64,000 bases of DNA from Calothrix sp. NIES-2100 (GCF_002368195.1 NZ_AP018178.1:6894645-6958644), one strand, 5' to 3'; shown: positions 8,606 to 18,705, counted from the stretch's first letter. Numbers and translations: made by a program. Notes: a model not told the origin generated them from the sequence alone.

Positions 8606-8913
8606 AAATTTGATGTTGCTTATATAACAATGTAGAGCCAGCAAATTAACTGAGTAGAATCTAGGGGGAGCTAGGTAAAAAGCCTGCTACCCCTAAACTT
8701 ATTTCAGGTCGAAGATTCAAATGTATATTTAAATACTGCGATCGCAACAAGTAGTTCTAAATATTAGCTACAGCTATCAAAAACTAGGTATTGTTGCTCC
8801 TGATGCTAGAGCATCTGCTAACGCTAGATTAAATCAAGAATAGGACTTCAACGGCAGATTAGCCTGTGTAAGTTTTTGAAAGCTTAATTGTTGCGCAAGA
8901 GATACATAAATTT
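8606..8913. other. Intergenic region before gor
   Basis: No gene seen. An imperfect stem (TAGGGGGAGCTAGG with CCTGCTACCCCTA, about 8662-8694) lies 60 bp after the FecR gene and could be a weak transcription end. The rest should hold the gor promoter; no clear -10/-35 pair was identified. Confidence 0.4.
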
Positions 8914-10293
8914 ATGACTTTTGATTACGACTTATTTGTAATTGGTGCGGGTTCTGGGGGTTTGGCGGCTTCCAAACGCGCTGCTAGCTATGGGGCAAAA
9001 GTGGCGATCGCAGAAAATGATTTAGTTGGTGGAACTTGTGTGATTCGCGGTTGTGTCCCCAAAAAACTCATGGTGTACGGCTCGCATTTTCCGGCACTTT
9101 TCAATCATGCCGCAGGTTATGGTTGGCAAGTCGGTGATGCAAAGTTGGACTGGGAGCATTTCATTACATCTATAGATAAGGAAGTGCGGCGGCTATCCCA
9201 ATTACATATCAGCTTTTTAGAAAAAGCCGGAGTTACACTGATTCCTAGTCGTGCTACTTTATTAGACCCCCACACTGTAGAAGTTGATCAACGCAAAATT
9301 ACAGCCGATAAAATCTTAATTGCTGTTGGCGGGCGGCCTGTTAAACCAGATTTACCAGGGATGGAATATGCTATTACCTCTAATGAAATTTTTCACCTCA
9401 AAGAACAACCTAAGCACATAGCCATTATTGGTGCTGGTTATATCGGCACAGAATTTGCTTCCATCATGCGTGGTTTAGGTTCCCAAGTTACACAGATTAT
9501 CCGTAAAGACCTGATTTTGAAGGGTTTTGATGAAGATATCCAAAGGGGAATTCAGGAGGGAATGGTCAATCACGGTATTCGCATCATTCAAAATAACTTG
9601 GTGACAGCAGTTGAGCAAGTGCCTGAAGGTGTGAAGTTGTCCTTGTCAGAGGAAAATATAGAACCAGTGATTGCTGATGTGTTTCTCGTCGCCACTGGTC
9701 GGATTCCCAATATCGATGGACTGGGTTTAGAAAATGCTGGAGTTGATGTTGTGGCCACAGAGATGGAAGGGCCAGGATACAGCACAGCAAATGCGATCGC
9801 AGTCAATGAATATAGTCAAACTAGTCAAGCAAATATTTTTGCTGTTGGTGATGTCACCGATCGCTTAAATTTAACACCAGTCGCCATTGGTGAAGGACGC
9901 GCTTTTGCTGATAGCGAATTTGGTAACAACCGCCGCGAATTTAGTCACGAAACTGTACCAACAGCCATCTTTTCTAACCCAGAAGCGGCTACAGTCGGTT
10001 GGACAGAAGCCGAAGCCAAAGCCAAACTGGGTGATGATGCAGTCACAATCTTCCGCGCCCGCTTCCGTCCGATGTACTACAGTTTAACTGGTGTCCAAGA
10101 AAGAACCATGATGAAGTTGGTTGTGGATGCTAACACCGATAAAGTTCTCGGTGCGCACATGGTAGGAGACAGCGCCGCCGAAATTATTCAAGGTGTAGCG
10201 ATCGCTGTGAAAATGGGCGCAACCAAAAAAGACTTTGATGCTACTGTTGGTATCCATCCTTCAGCCGCCGAAGAATTTGTCACCATGCGGTAA
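8914..10293 (+). CDS. gor: Glutathione reductase (NADPH)
   Basis: Reduces glutathione disulfide with NADPH and FAD in the cytoplasm. 459 residues, normal for the family. The FAD-binding GAGSGGLAAS motif is at 11-20, the redox pair is C42/C47 in GGTCVIRGCVPKK, and the NADPH-binding fold begins at AIIGAGYIGTEFAS (about 170-185). The C-terminal HPSAAEEFVTMR carries the catalytic His-Glu dyad of glutathione reductases. These signatures separate it from dihydrolipoamide dehydrogenase and mercuric reductase. The ATG start is clear. A HIP1-centred palindrome follows the stop by three bases, then a hydrolase gene on the same strand. Confidence 0.95.
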   Translation: MTFDYDLFVIGAGSGGLAASKRAASYGAKVAIAENDLVGGTCVIRGCVPKKLMVYGSHFPALFNHAAGYGWQVGDAKLDWEHFITSIDKEVRRLSQLHISFLEKAGVTLIPSRATLLDPHTVEVDQRKITADKILIAVGGRPVKPDLPGMEYAITSNEIFHLKEQPKHIAIIGAGYIGTEFASIMRGLGSQVTQIIRKDLILKGFDEDIQRGIQEGMVNHGIRIIQNNLVTAVEQVPEGVKLSLSEENIEPVIADVFLVATGRIPNIDGLGLENAGVDVVATEMEGPGYSTANAIAVNEYSQTSQANIFAVGDVTDRLNLTPVAIGEGRAFADSEFGNNRREFSHETVPTAIFSNPEAATVGWTEAEAKAKLGDDAVTIFRARFRPMYYSLTGVQERTMMKLVVDANTDKVLGAHMVGDSAAEIIQGVAIAVKMGATKKDFDATVGIHPSAAEEFVTMR

Positions 10294-10296
10294 ATT

Positions 10297-10324
10297 TTGT
10301 ACAGGCGCGATCGCGTCTGTACAA
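10297..10324. repeat. 28-bp palindrome centred on HIP1, after gor
   Basis: The arms TTGTACAG and CTGTACAA enclose a GCGCGATCGCG core, so the whole element is self-complementary apart from one G-T pair. It sits directly after the gor stop. It could form a hairpin in RNA and end or stabilise the transcript, but no T-tract follows. Confidence 0.7.
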
Positions 10325-10334
10325 GAAATACTGG

Positions 10335-11000
10335 TTGATAAAAATTTTGCATCACTTTATCTACTTACACGGCTTTGCTTCTAGCCCAAATTCTGCCAAA
10401 GCACGAGATATGAGCGATCGCTTTGCCAGAATTAACACAAAAATCAAAATTCCCGATCTCAATGCTGGCGATTTTTCCCACCTAACAATCACTCGTCAGC
10501 TAACTCAAGTTCTGGCAGAATTTCCCGATGATTCTATCCCAGTAACCTTAATCGGCTCAAGTTTAGGTGGTTTAACCGCAGCCCACTTAGGGCAAAAATC
10601 CTTACAAGTACAACGTCTAGTCTTGTTAGCCCCAGCTTTTGGGTTTTTATCCCATTGGTTACCTAAACTAGGAGATGAAAAAGTACGGCGTTGGCAACAA
10701 GAAAAATATCTCCAGGTTTATCACTATGGAGAAGGGCGAGAACTTCCTTTAAATTACGATTTCGTTGCAGATGCTGCCCAATATCAAGAGAATTTATTGC
10801 AACGCCCAATTCCTACCCTAATTTTGCATGGAACTGAGGATGAAGTTATTCCTATTGCAGCTAGTCGAGAATTTGCGCAATCACGTCCTTGGGTAGAGTT
10901 AGTCGAACTCGATAGCGATCACAGCTTGGCAAATGTCATGGAAGAAATATGGCAAGAAATTTACCGCTTCTGCCAGTTACCCGAAAGCTGTAAAATTTGA
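10335..11000 (+). CDS. YqiA-like alpha/beta hydrolase (esterase family)
   Basis: 221 residues. The features are FIYLHGFASSPNSAKA with the oxyanion HGF motif near the N-terminus, nucleophile elbow GSSLGGLTAA (about residues 75-84), late acid in LHGTEDEVIP, and catalytic His in DSDHSL. These match the YqiA/UPF0227 group of small serine esterases; the substrate is unknown. No ATG exists at the N-terminus: TTG at 10335 or 10347 are the plausible starts, so the first residues are uncertain. It lies 41 bp after gor on the same strand and may be co-transcribed if the palindrome between them does not terminate. Confidence 0.75.
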   Translation: MIKILHHFIYLHGFASSPNSAKARDMSDRFARINTKIKIPDLNAGDFSHLTITRQLTQVLAEFPDDSIPVTLIGSSLGGLTAAHLGQKSLQVQRLVLLAPAFGFLSHWLPKLGDEKVRRWQQEKYLQVYHYGEGRELPLNYDFVADAAQYQENLLQRPIPTLILHGTEDEVIPIAASREFAQSRPWVELVELDSDHSLANVMEEIWQEIYRFCQLPESCKI

Positions 11001-11009
11001 AGATTATTT

Positions 11010-11108
11010 GTCATTAGTCATTAGTCATTAGTCATTAGTCATTTGTTCTTTGTCCAATGCCCAATGCCTGGTGGCTGAGCGAAGCCGAAGCCCAATGCCC
11101 AATTCCCA
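11010..11108. repeat. Heptad repeats interrupted by a GAGCGAAGCCGAAG hairpin repeat
   Basis: Four TCATTAG copies (11011-11038) are followed by CCAATGCCCAATGCC, then a hairpin-forming GGTGGCTGAGCGAAGCCGAA block (about 11070-11090), then CCCAATGCCCAAT resumes. The hairpin block looks inserted into the heptad array. A related block is duplicated inside menE at 32734-32793. Confidence 0.7.
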
Positions 11109-11120
11109 TCGACTAAAATT

Positions 11121-12269
11121 ATGCTTCCCTTCATCCGGTCAGATTTAGCTCAGTTCACAGCTTACAAACCACATCCCAGCAGCGATACAGCCGATGCAGT
11201 CACCACACAATTTGATCGGCTAGATACCAATGAAAGCCCTTACGATCTACCGCCAGAGTTAAAAGAAAAGCTGGCTTGGACTTATCAGCAAGTAATTGAA
11301 ACAAATCGTTACCCTGATGGCGGACATGAGACACTCAAAGAAGTGATCGCTGAGTATGTGAATGAGTCAGCAGCTCTCTCATCATCTAGTGTGACTGCTG
11401 CTAATATTTCTGTGGGCAATGGTTCAGATGAATTGATCCGTTCTTTATTGATTGCTACTTGTCTAGGAGGAGAAGGTAGTATTTTAGTTGCCAATCCCAC
11501 TTTTTCTATGTATGGGATTTTGGCAAAAACTTTGGGTATTCCCGTAGTGGAAGTTGGTAGAAGTGAAATTAATTTTGAAATTGATTTACCAGCCGCACAA
11601 TCTGCAATCGCCCAAACGCAAAATCCCCCCATCCGGGTGGTGTTTGTAGTACATCCTAATTCTCCCACTGCTAATTGCTTAACTGCATCAGAGTTAGATT
11701 GGTTAAGAAGTCTGAGCGCAGAAATTTTGGTAGTAATTGATGAGGCTTACTTTGAATTTAGCCAAACTACCTTAGTTGAAGAATTACTACAGCGGCCGAA
11801 TTGGATCATATTACGCACATTTTCTAAAGCTTTCCGGTTAGCAGCTTTGCGTGTTGGCTATTGCGTCGCCCATCCAGAAGCGATCGCCATTTTAGAAAAA
11901 GTCCGTTTACCTTATAATCTCCCCAGTTTCTCTATCGCCGCCGCATTGGTAGCGTTGCAAAACCGCCAGCTTTTACTTGCATCAATTTCTCAAACACTCA
12001 CTGAACGCGAAAAATTAATCCAGGCGTTGTCACAATACCCAGCTTTACAAGTTACAGCCAGCGCCGCGAACTTTATTTACTTGCGTGTCGCACCAAATAG
12101 CAGTATTCCCCAAAACACAGCTTTACAAAATCTTCATCAAAAATTGAGACAATCTGGTACGCTTGTTCGCCTTCTTCCGCAAGGATTACGAATTACCATC
12201 GGGACTCATGAAGAAAACGCCCGTACCCTAAATCGGCTACAGGCTGCTGTGACAAATCTTCCATTTTAA
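11121..12269 (+). CDS. hisC: Histidinol-phosphate aminotransferase
   Basis: PLP-dependent class I/II aminotransferase converting imidazole acetol-phosphate to histidinol phosphate in histidine synthesis. 382 residues. Key features are LDTNESPYDLPPELK (substrate loop), GNGSDELIRSL (phosphate-binding), HPNSPTANCL, VIDEAYFEF, and the Schiff-base lysine K236 in TFSKAFRLAALRVGY. The late Arg in LLPQGLRITIGT binds substrate carboxylate/phosphate. ATG start. Cyanobacteria often have more than one HisC-like enzyme, so a related aminotransferase role (for example aromatic) is possible. Only 12 bp separate it from the convergent gene downstream. Confidence 0.9.
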   Translation: MLPFIRSDLAQFTAYKPHPSSDTADAVTTQFDRLDTNESPYDLPPELKEKLAWTYQQVIETNRYPDGGHETLKEVIAEYVNESAALSSSSVTAANISVGNGSDELIRSLLIATCLGGEGSILVANPTFSMYGILAKTLGIPVVEVGRSEINFEIDLPAAQSAIAQTQNPPIRVVFVVHPNSPTANCLTASELDWLRSLSAEILVVIDEAYFEFSQTTLVEELLQRPNWIILRTFSKAFRLAALRVGYCVAHPEAIAILEKVRLPYNLPSFSIAAALVALQNRQLLLASISQTLTEREKLIQALSQYPALQVTASAANFIYLRVAPNSSIPQNTALQNLHQKLRQSGTLVRLLPQGLRITIGTHEENARTLNRLQAAVTNLPF

Positions 12270-12281
12270 ACATCAACTAAA

Positions 12282-12836
12282 TTAGTAATTAAACCTACCG
12301 TCTACTCCACTACCCAAACGGCGTACCATGCTCACCGTTTGTGGCAATACGCCTACTAATAGGGCAAAAGCAACATCTGGTAAACTAGCTACCGTTTCCA
12401 GTGGAAAGTATTGTTCAAATTGATCGAGAATCTTCTGGACTCGTTGCGCAGAAACTGGGTTTTCTGTAATTTGTTTAATCAAGCGAATCCATTGTCGCCT
12501 AATTAAATAAGCCTTCTGACGCTCCTCATAAGATTCGGGAGTTAATAAAGATAAATTACCTATAGGTAATGCCCCTTGGCAATCACCATCATATTCCCCA
12601 CCAACAGCAGCCCCAGGCCCAGCAAACTCGGCATGATAGCGTTTAAAGAGAATTAAACCATTACGTTTGCGACTATTGATGACGAAAACTTGTCCACTAT
12701 GTAGTAGTGTGAGGATATCCGAGCCGTGCGATTGCTCAGTTCCATCTGGCATGACAAGATTGTCAAAGAAAGTGGTTTCAGGATAATAAGTTGATACCAT
12801 AGGAATCTGATAGCGTCGGCATTGTTCGCTATCCAT
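12282..12836 (-). CDS. Conserved hypothetical protein
   Basis: 184 residues with an ATG start. No family was recognised. There is no signal peptide. The middle is mixed (HSGQVFVINSRKRNGLILFK), followed by a Gly-rich GPGAAVGGEYDGDC and a helical C-terminal half. The last part, PDVAFALLVGVLPQTVSMVRRL, resembles a helix-turn-helix in spacing, so a DNA-binding or regulatory role is conceivable but unproven. It is convergent with hisC, and the ~880-bp upstream region is free of genes. Confidence 0.7.
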   Translation of the reverse strand: MDSEQCRRYQIPMVSTYYPETTFFDNLVMPDGTEQSHGSDILTLLHSGQVFVINSRKRNGLILFKRYHAEFAGPGAAVGGEYDGDCQGALPIGNLSLLTPESYEERQKAYLIRRQWIRLIKQITENPVSAQRVQKILDQFEQYFPLETVASLPDVAFALLVGVLPQTVSMVRRLGSGVDGRFNY

Positions 12837-13714
12837 GTTTTCTTAGATTTGCGAATAATTGAATAGTAGTATGCACTAAAAACTGTAATTTGCGTTTAAT
12901 CAAATGAGATTTTGATTTTTCTTATTATTAGGAACTTGAAAGTCAATTGGAGTGAAATATGTATAAATTAATTGACTAGAACACTTGAGTGATCATATTT
13001 TATGAAATTTAACTGGTTTTGTCTGCTATTTGTAATGAACTTTTTTTAAAGTTTTTATAAAGATCAATATCGGAAATACAAAGTTATGATGAGGAATCAA
13101 TCTTTTAGCCAAAGTGTTTTTATGTTTATATATTCGCTCTATATTAGTGTAACTAATGTGTAGTATATTAGGCGCGTAAATCAACTAACCAAGGTAAATG
13201 TCTGAAACCCTGGCGAACGGGTAATTCTGAATGTCGTTTAGTGCTATGAGATAGTTTATAGTATTTATTATAAAAAATTTAGCAATAACAATTTAAAATA
13301 ATTTATAAATTAGCAACATCTATCAAAATATAGTATTTTTCAAAATCTTACCCAAAGGCAAAATCCAGCAACCCTCAGCATCAAAATCTTACCCATCTAA
13401 CTTGAAAAAGTCAGTTGTCAGTTGTCAGTTGTCAAGAAGGCAATAGGCATAGTTATTTGTCCTCTGCCTCCTCTGCTTCCTTGTCCCCCTTGTCCCCCTC
13501 ATCCCTTTTCATACATGGTGATGAGGCAGCCCGGTATTGTGAAGCGGCTGCCGTGCATGGTTTCCCAACTTGAACGGACTCCTCCTACGCCACTTGCGAC
13601 AATTCTGGTTTCCAAAGTAACGCAGTGGCACCTGTGCCTGAGTTCTCACACATGCGTATCCACTCCTTATTGTCTGTTAAGCCTTCCTTGTTCTGGCTTT
13701 CAAGTCAATAAATT
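12837..13714. other. Long intergenic region with repeats
   Basis: The first ~500 bp are AT-rich and probably include the promoter of the minus-strand gene ending at 12282. Three GTCAGTT heptads lie near 13410-13432, then a C-rich tract that is the complement of the window's GGGGGACAA repeats (about 13470-13505). An inverted repeat GGCAGCC/GGCTGCC at 13525-13552 starts a more GC-balanced block running to about 13700. That block looks like an interspersed element rather than a gene. No tRNA or known ncRNA was recognised. Confidence 0.5.
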
Positions 13715-14374
13715 TCAGATGCTGGAATTATTTCTTAGATCTTTGTGTAGCAATATCTGATTTGAAGACTTTAGCAAAAATATATTCCAATTAGATTCGA
13801 CTTTATGTACCCGGTATCCCAACTTGAAATACAGCTGCCGTGCCTGGTAGTTATTTTCTAAAACATGCAGGTATAAGTCCTGGAATCCCCATTCCTGAGA
13901 AACTTTTTCGCAGTTTCTTAGTAACCCTGAAGCCAAACCATGCCTACGGTATTGTGGGCGAACAGCTAAATTAGACAGGTAGGGAAAGCTTCTGCCCGCC
14001 TGTGTCCAAGAATTACTAAAACGAACACCTAATTCTACAGTTCCCACTAAGTTATTAGCCCCATCACCAGTAGTCTCAGCAGCAACTAAGCAAATGTGAT
14101 GGGGTGCAGGTGATGCCAAGCGGTGCTTCAAGTCTTCATAAATACCCAAACGTAGTAATGGAAAAGCCCATCCCCATATACCCTGTTGGGAGTGAAAACT
14201 TTCACTAATAATTTCAGCCACTCCATGCAAATCCGCAGGCGTTGCGGCACGGATTTGAAATTGGCGCTCAGACAGATCCGCTGGCAGTATAACTTGCTCT
14301 TGGTGGTATGCTTTAAAAAACCAGGATGTCAAGGCTAGTTTAGTATTGATTACATTTAATGAAAATTTTCTCAA
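13715..14374 (-). CDS. GNAT family N-acetyltransferase
   Basis: 219 residues. FQIRAATPADLHGVAEII starts the GNAT fold near residue 40. The acetyl-CoA motif A is LSNLAVRPQYRRHGLASGLL, with R-R-H-G-L-A as the pyrophosphate loop. Motif B follows as LYLHVLENNYQARQLYFKLG, ending in the typical GYRV. The substrate cannot be told. No ATG is available near the N-terminus; the frame begins at a TTG (14374), with another TTG 14 codons in, so the first ~35 residues are uncertain. Long intergenic regions flank it on both sides. Confidence 0.85.
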   Translation of the reverse strand: MRKFSLNVINTKLALTSWFFKAYHQEQVILPADLSERQFQIRAATPADLHGVAEIISESFHSQQGIWGWAFPLLRLGIYEDLKHRLASPAPHHICLVAAETTGDGANNLVGTVELGVRFSNSWTQAGRSFPYLSNLAVRPQYRRHGLASGLLRNCEKVSQEWGFQDLYLHVLENNYQARQLYFKLGYRVHKVESNWNIFLLKSSNQILLHKDLRNNSSI

Positions 14375-15115
14375 ATATCCGCAACACTTTAAAAGTTTAT
14401 GAAAACACTCAGCAGATCATAGCTTTGAATTTGCAAAATAGGGCAAATTGTCTTTTGATAGCTCAGTAAATAAAGTGCAAGCTTCAACCTGAAAAAAGAC
14501 TACTCCCTCAATATAATGTATCCAAGCTGTCGCATACCGACATTTTCAGCTTCAGTCAGGAAATTTCAGGCTTGGTTGTACCTAGTCAAATTATACCATA
14601 TTGACACTCTCACCGCTAAGGCTACGCCTGTAGTAGGAGAATGCTCATTGGTCAAGAAATTCTAGACTATACACTTTTGATTCTGGACTATTGACTATTG
14701 ACAACTGACAACTGACACAGCTTCGCGCCATAAATAAAATTTACCGAAAAGTGTTAGTGCCACTGCTTTAACGGGAAAACTTAATATGCAGCTACAGATG
14801 GATTATTCAGCCAGCCTTGAGTGCTGTATGTGTATAGTGTTTTGACAGTTCTCGCTGGAGGTGAGGAAATATTTGGTAAGCATCGACTCTGTAAAACTAA
14901 AACTGAATATGAAAAAAAATACCTTGCTTCAGAGCGAATGGCAATCATTGCATACCATTGAGGCGAATTACTGTGAGTAAATGCTTTGACATTCAGCACT
15001 CATGTAGCCATACAGCCTTATTCGTCAAAATGCTCTGCTCTTACCTGACTCAGAAACATCCCTGTCTGATCAGATTATTCTTTATCCAACTGCCGTTGCA
15101 GCAGGAAAGCGGTGC
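14375..15115. other. Long intergenic region upstream of cyaC
   Basis: Contains TATTGAC/AACTGAC heptads near 14685-14718 and otherwise mixed sequence. A weak 72-codon minus-strand frame at 14781-14999 has no recognisable features and is not called. The cyaC promoter and leader should lie at the right end. An AGGAAAG ribosome-binding site at 15103-15109 precedes the cyaC ATG. Confidence 0.5.
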
Positions 15116-18100
15116 ATGAAATCCCAACAAGCAAACAGTAAGCCGAAAATATTGGTTGTCGATGATGAACCAGACAACCTTGACTTGCTTTACCGCACCT
15201 TCTATCGCGATTACAAAGTGCTAAGGGCAACTTCTGGGCCTGCGGCACTGGATCTGCTGGCAAAAGAAGGAGAGGTTTCAGTGATCATCTCCGATCAGCG
15301 GATGCCGATAATGAGCGGTACAGAATTTTTGAGCCTGACAGCGACTCAATATCCAGATATTATCCGGATTATCTTAACGGGCTACACAGATGTCGAAGAC
15401 TTAGTGGAAGCCATCAACGCTGGTAAGGTTTTCAAATATGTCACCAAACCGTGGGAAGCAGAGGAACTCAAAGCAGTAGTACGCCAAGCCCTGGATACTC
15501 ACAATGTCCTCAAAGCCCGTACCCGCGAACTGACACGCACACTGCGTCAGGAATCACTGCTCAACACTGTCACTAATACGATTCGTAGTGCTTTAGACTA
15601 CCGACAAATTTTACAAGCAATTGTCGATACAGTCGGTCATATGTTGGAAGTGGATGTCTGTCTTTTACGTCCTTTCCAAGATGGACAATTGGTAGATGAA
15701 GGATTTATTTACCAGAAGGCTTTGCCAGAGGGACTAAGGGAGCAAGCAGATAATTCTTCTGCTTTTGTTTCTCAACCTCTGTTAGCCCAAACATTGTGGG
15801 AAACTCGTGAAGTCCAAGTAATTCATCATGTAGCAGATGATGAACGTATCCAAGGCGATAGTCCAGAACTGCAAAAACGTAGCGCCGCTTTTATTGCTGC
15901 TAACATCAGCTCTAGCTTAGTTGTGCCGTTAATTTGCCAACAAGAACTGATGGCAGTCTTAGCATTACACCAATGCTCCCAATCCCGGATTTGGAAGGAA
16001 GAGGAAGTACAGTTGGTGTTGATGGTAGCAGATCAGGCAGCGCTGGCTTTATCTCAAGCTTACACTTACGAGCAAGTGCGCGCACTTGCCAAGCGAGAAG
16101 CTCTGATTAATACAATTACTACGGCGATTCGCTCTAGCCTCGATCCACAAGATATCTTCGCGGCGATTACAGAACAGCTGGGACAAGCCTTACAAGTTAA
16201 TGGCTGTGTTCTATCTTTATGGACACAGGAAGATGAGTTTGTTCAGTGTGTGGGATTGTATGACAGCTCGCAAAATTTAGACAATACTATTAAGTCAGTT
16301 CAGGAGCAAGTATTAAATAATCATCATTACTTAACACAAGAATTACCTAATTCGCAGACTCCCATTAAAGAGAATCCAATTCTGCAAGAAATTTTGCGGA
16401 CACAGGAACCAGTGGTAATTGCGGATATGAGCAATTGTCCTGTAGAAATTAGGGGGTTTGATTTACCTTTGAAAATGCCAGCGCGATCGCTCATGGTTGT
16501 GCCTTTATTAGCTGATGGCAAATGTATCGGTAGTATTACCCTACGTGAAGGTAATAAATCACGCCGATGGTTAGCTTCGGAAATTGAGTTAGCTAAAGCC
16601 GTAGCCGCACAAGCAGCGATCGCAGTGCAACAATCACGTTTATATCAAAAAACCCGCGACCAAGCTGAACGCTTGTTGCAATTAGATAAACAAAAAACCG
16701 AATTTTTCCAAAATATTTCCCACGAGTTCCGGACTCCGATTACCTTAATTCAAGGGCCTTTAGAATCAGCAGTAAATAATGGTGATGGGTTATCTTACGC
16801 CCAAAGTGCGATCGCTTTGCGTAACTCTCGGCGATTGCTCAGACTGGTAAATCAACTACTAGATCTGCAACGCTTGGATGCTGGGAGAATGCAGCCTAGT
16901 TTCCGTCCCTATGATTTAGATGAATTTGTCAATCAAATTGTCGAATCTTTTCGCCCCTACTGTGAAAAAAAGGGACTGCATCTAGTTACCGATTTAGATA
17001 AATGCCCCCAAGTTTACTTGGATATGGAAAAATTTGACAAGGTCGTTTATAACCTCCTGTCAAATGCCATGAAGTTTACTCCCGAAGGTGGGACGATCGC
17101 ACTCAGACTTATATCTCAAGGAAACAATTGCATATTACAAGTACAAGATACAGGAATTGGCATTGTTAAAGAACAAATTCCTCACCTATTTGAACGATTC
17201 CGCCAAGCTGAAGGCTCAGAAAATCGCTCCTATGAAGGTAGTGGTTTAGGTTTGGCTTTAGTCAAAGAATTGGTAGAAATGCACGGCGGTAAAGTAACTG
17301 TAGAATCAGTTTACGGTGAAGGTACAACCTTTACACTGCATCTGTTAACAGGAAATACTCACTTACCCGTACACCAAGTGCAGGAAACGCCTTGTGAACT
17401 GAACACGAGCCGTGCCAGTGTGGAATTAGCTGATTTAGAACTAGTCGAGCCAACCATAGAAAATATCGATATTTTGCCAAAAGACCTATTAACGAATTCT
17501 GATAATCAGGAATCGCCAGGGAATAATAATGGCAACCATTTCAAGTCTGGACATTCTATTTTAGTTGTAGATGATAACCCAGATTTGCGAACTTACGTAT
17601 CTGATATTATTCGCAACAATGGCTATCAAGTCCATACTGCTCGTAACGGTGCAGAAGGATTACAGATAGCGCAAAAAGTGTTGCCAAGTTTGATTATTAC
17701 TGACTTAATGATGCCCTTGGTGACAGGACTAGAAATGATTCGGATGATCCGCACGGAAGAAAAGTTAAAAGGAACACCAATCATTCTGCTGACAGCCAAA
17801 GTTGATGAAGAAACCCGGATTGAAAGTACAGAACATGGAGCAGATGCTTATTTAGCTAAACCATTTAACGACAGGGAACTTCTAGCAGAAGTTAGAAATC
17901 TCTTAGCCTTAAAGGAAAATGAACGTCGGGTTTTGGAGTTAAATACTTATCTGACAGAATCTGTATTAAAACGCTTTTTGCCGCCTGTATTGGTGAAAAA
18001 AGCCGCAGCCGGAGATTTAACCCTAGATTTACGACCAGAACCGCGCTTGATCACAGTTTTGTTTAGTGACATAGTTGGTTTTACTCAACTAGCAAATACT

Positions 18101-18631
18101 CTAAGATCTCGAAGAGTAGCAGAGTTGCTCAATGAGTATTTAGAAGGCATGACTAAAACTGTGTTTGACAATGGCGGCACTGTAGATAAATTTATGGGAG
18201 ATGCTATCTTAGCCTTATACGGAGCGCCAGAAGAATTAACACCAAATGAGCAGGTGCGTCGTGCTATTAATACAGCAAGAGCAATGCACCTCGCTCTAGA
18301 TAACTTAAATCAGCGCTGGCGAGACCAAGGAATCTTCGACTCTCACGGACATTCTGGTGTCAAGTTTCGTTGTGGTATCCACCAAGGTACAGCAGTGGTA
18401 GGAATGTTTGGTAGCGCCGAACGTGCTGATTATACTGCGATTGGGCCTAGTGTGAATATTGCGGCTCGGTTGCAAGCTGCCGCTATTCCCGGTACGATCC
18501 TAGTTTCTGCTGCTGTAGCAGATTATTTACAGGATGAAGAAATCACTAAAGTTAGTCCTTTAGAACTTAAAGGAGTAGATGAAACAGTTCTGACCTTCGC
18601 TGTCAGTCCTGGTATCATGGCTAATCGCTGA
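15116..18631 (+). CDS. cyaC: CyaC-type hybrid sensor kinase / adenylate cyclase
   Basis: 1171 residues in the order receiver (about 10-125, phospho-acceptor D60, K111), two GAF domains (about 150-310 and 330-500), HisKA with H536 in NISHEFRTP, HATPase (NLLSNAMKF, DTGIGI, GSGLGLALV), second receiver (about 813-930, D863), class III cyclase (about 970-1165). Cyclase residues are present: metal-binding D985 (FSDIVGFT) and D1029 (KFMGDA), adenine-selecting K1025 with T1107, transition-state N1114 and R1118, so ATP should be the substrate. This layout matches CyaC of Anabaena/Spirulina, where phosphorelay stimulates cAMP synthesis. The start is fixed by an AGGAAAG site six bases before the ATG. 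A TonB-like gene follows on the same strand. Confidence 0.92.
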   Translation: MKSQQANSKPKILVVDDEPDNLDLLYRTFYRDYKVLRATSGPAALDLLAKEGEVSVIISDQRMPIMSGTEFLSLTATQYPDIIRIILTGYTDVEDLVEAINAGKVFKYVTKPWEAEELKAVVRQALDTHNVLKARTRELTRTLRQESLLNTVTNTIRSALDYRQILQAIVDTVGHMLEVDVCLLRPFQDGQLVDEGFIYQKALPEGLREQADNSSAFVSQPLLAQTLWETREVQVIHHVADDERIQGDSPELQKRSAAFIAANISSSLVVPLICQQELMAVLALHQCSQSRIWKEEEVQLVLMVADQAALALSQAYTYEQVRALAKREALINTITTAIRSSLDPQDIFAAITEQLGQALQVNGCVLSLWTQEDEFVQCVGLYDSSQNLDNTIKSVQEQVLNNHHYLTQELPNSQTPIKENPILQEILRTQEPVVIADMSNCPVEIRGFDLPLKMPARSLMVVPLLADGKCIGSITLREGNKSRRWLASEIELAKAVAAQAAIAVQQSRLYQKTRDQAERLLQLDKQKTEFFQNISHEFRTPITLIQGPLESAVNNGDGLSYAQSAIALRNSRRLLRLVNQLLDLQRLDAGRMQPSFRPYDLDEFVNQIVESFRPYCEKKGLHLVTDLDKCPQVYLDMEKFDKVVYNLLSNAMKFTPEGGTIALRLISQGNNCILQVQDTGIGIVKEQIPHLFERFRQAEGSENRSYEGSGLGLALVKELVEMHGGKVTVESVYGEGTTFTLHLLTGNTHLPVHQVQETPCELNTSRASVELADLELVEPTIENIDILPKDLLTNSDNQESPGNNNGNHFKSGHSILVVDDNPDLRTYVSDIIRNNGYQVHTARNGAEGLQIAQKVLPSLIITDLMMPLVTGLEMIRMIRTEEKLKGTPIILLTAKVDEETRIESTEHGADAYLAKPFNDRELLAEVRNLLALKENERRVLELNTYLTESVLKRFLPPVLVKKAAAGDLTLDLRPEPRLITVLFSDIVGFTQLANTLRSRRVAELLNEYLEGMTKTVFDNGGTVDKFMGDAILALYGAPEELTPNEQVRRAINTARAMHLALDNLNQRWRDQGIFDSHGHSGVKFRCGIHQGTAVVGMFGSAERADYTAIGPSVNIAARLQAAAIPGTILVSAAVADYLQDEEITKVSPLELKGVDETVLTFAVSPGIMANR

Positions 18632-18705
18632 AATTAGACTGGATTTTGAAGCGTTAGTCTAGTAAAGAGTAATAGCGCCCAATCAGATCCGGTTTGAAAT
18701 TTTAT

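Noticed and set aside
7814..8644. Long open frames on the minus strand and in a second plus frame across the 45-bp array
   Set aside because: They are shadows of a repeat whose period is a multiple of three; the products are pure RRCDNRWLRRPTV or LLNHLLSHRRQ repeats, and the FecR frame with its signal peptide is the real one.
13422..13760. 112-codon plus-strand frame
   Set aside because: Begins in a GTCAGTT array and runs through a C-rich tract and the end of the opposite GNAT gene; composition is not protein-like.
14781..14999. 72-codon minus-strand frame
   Set aside because: No recognisable motif, no ribosome-binding site, and it lies in a variable intergenic stretch.
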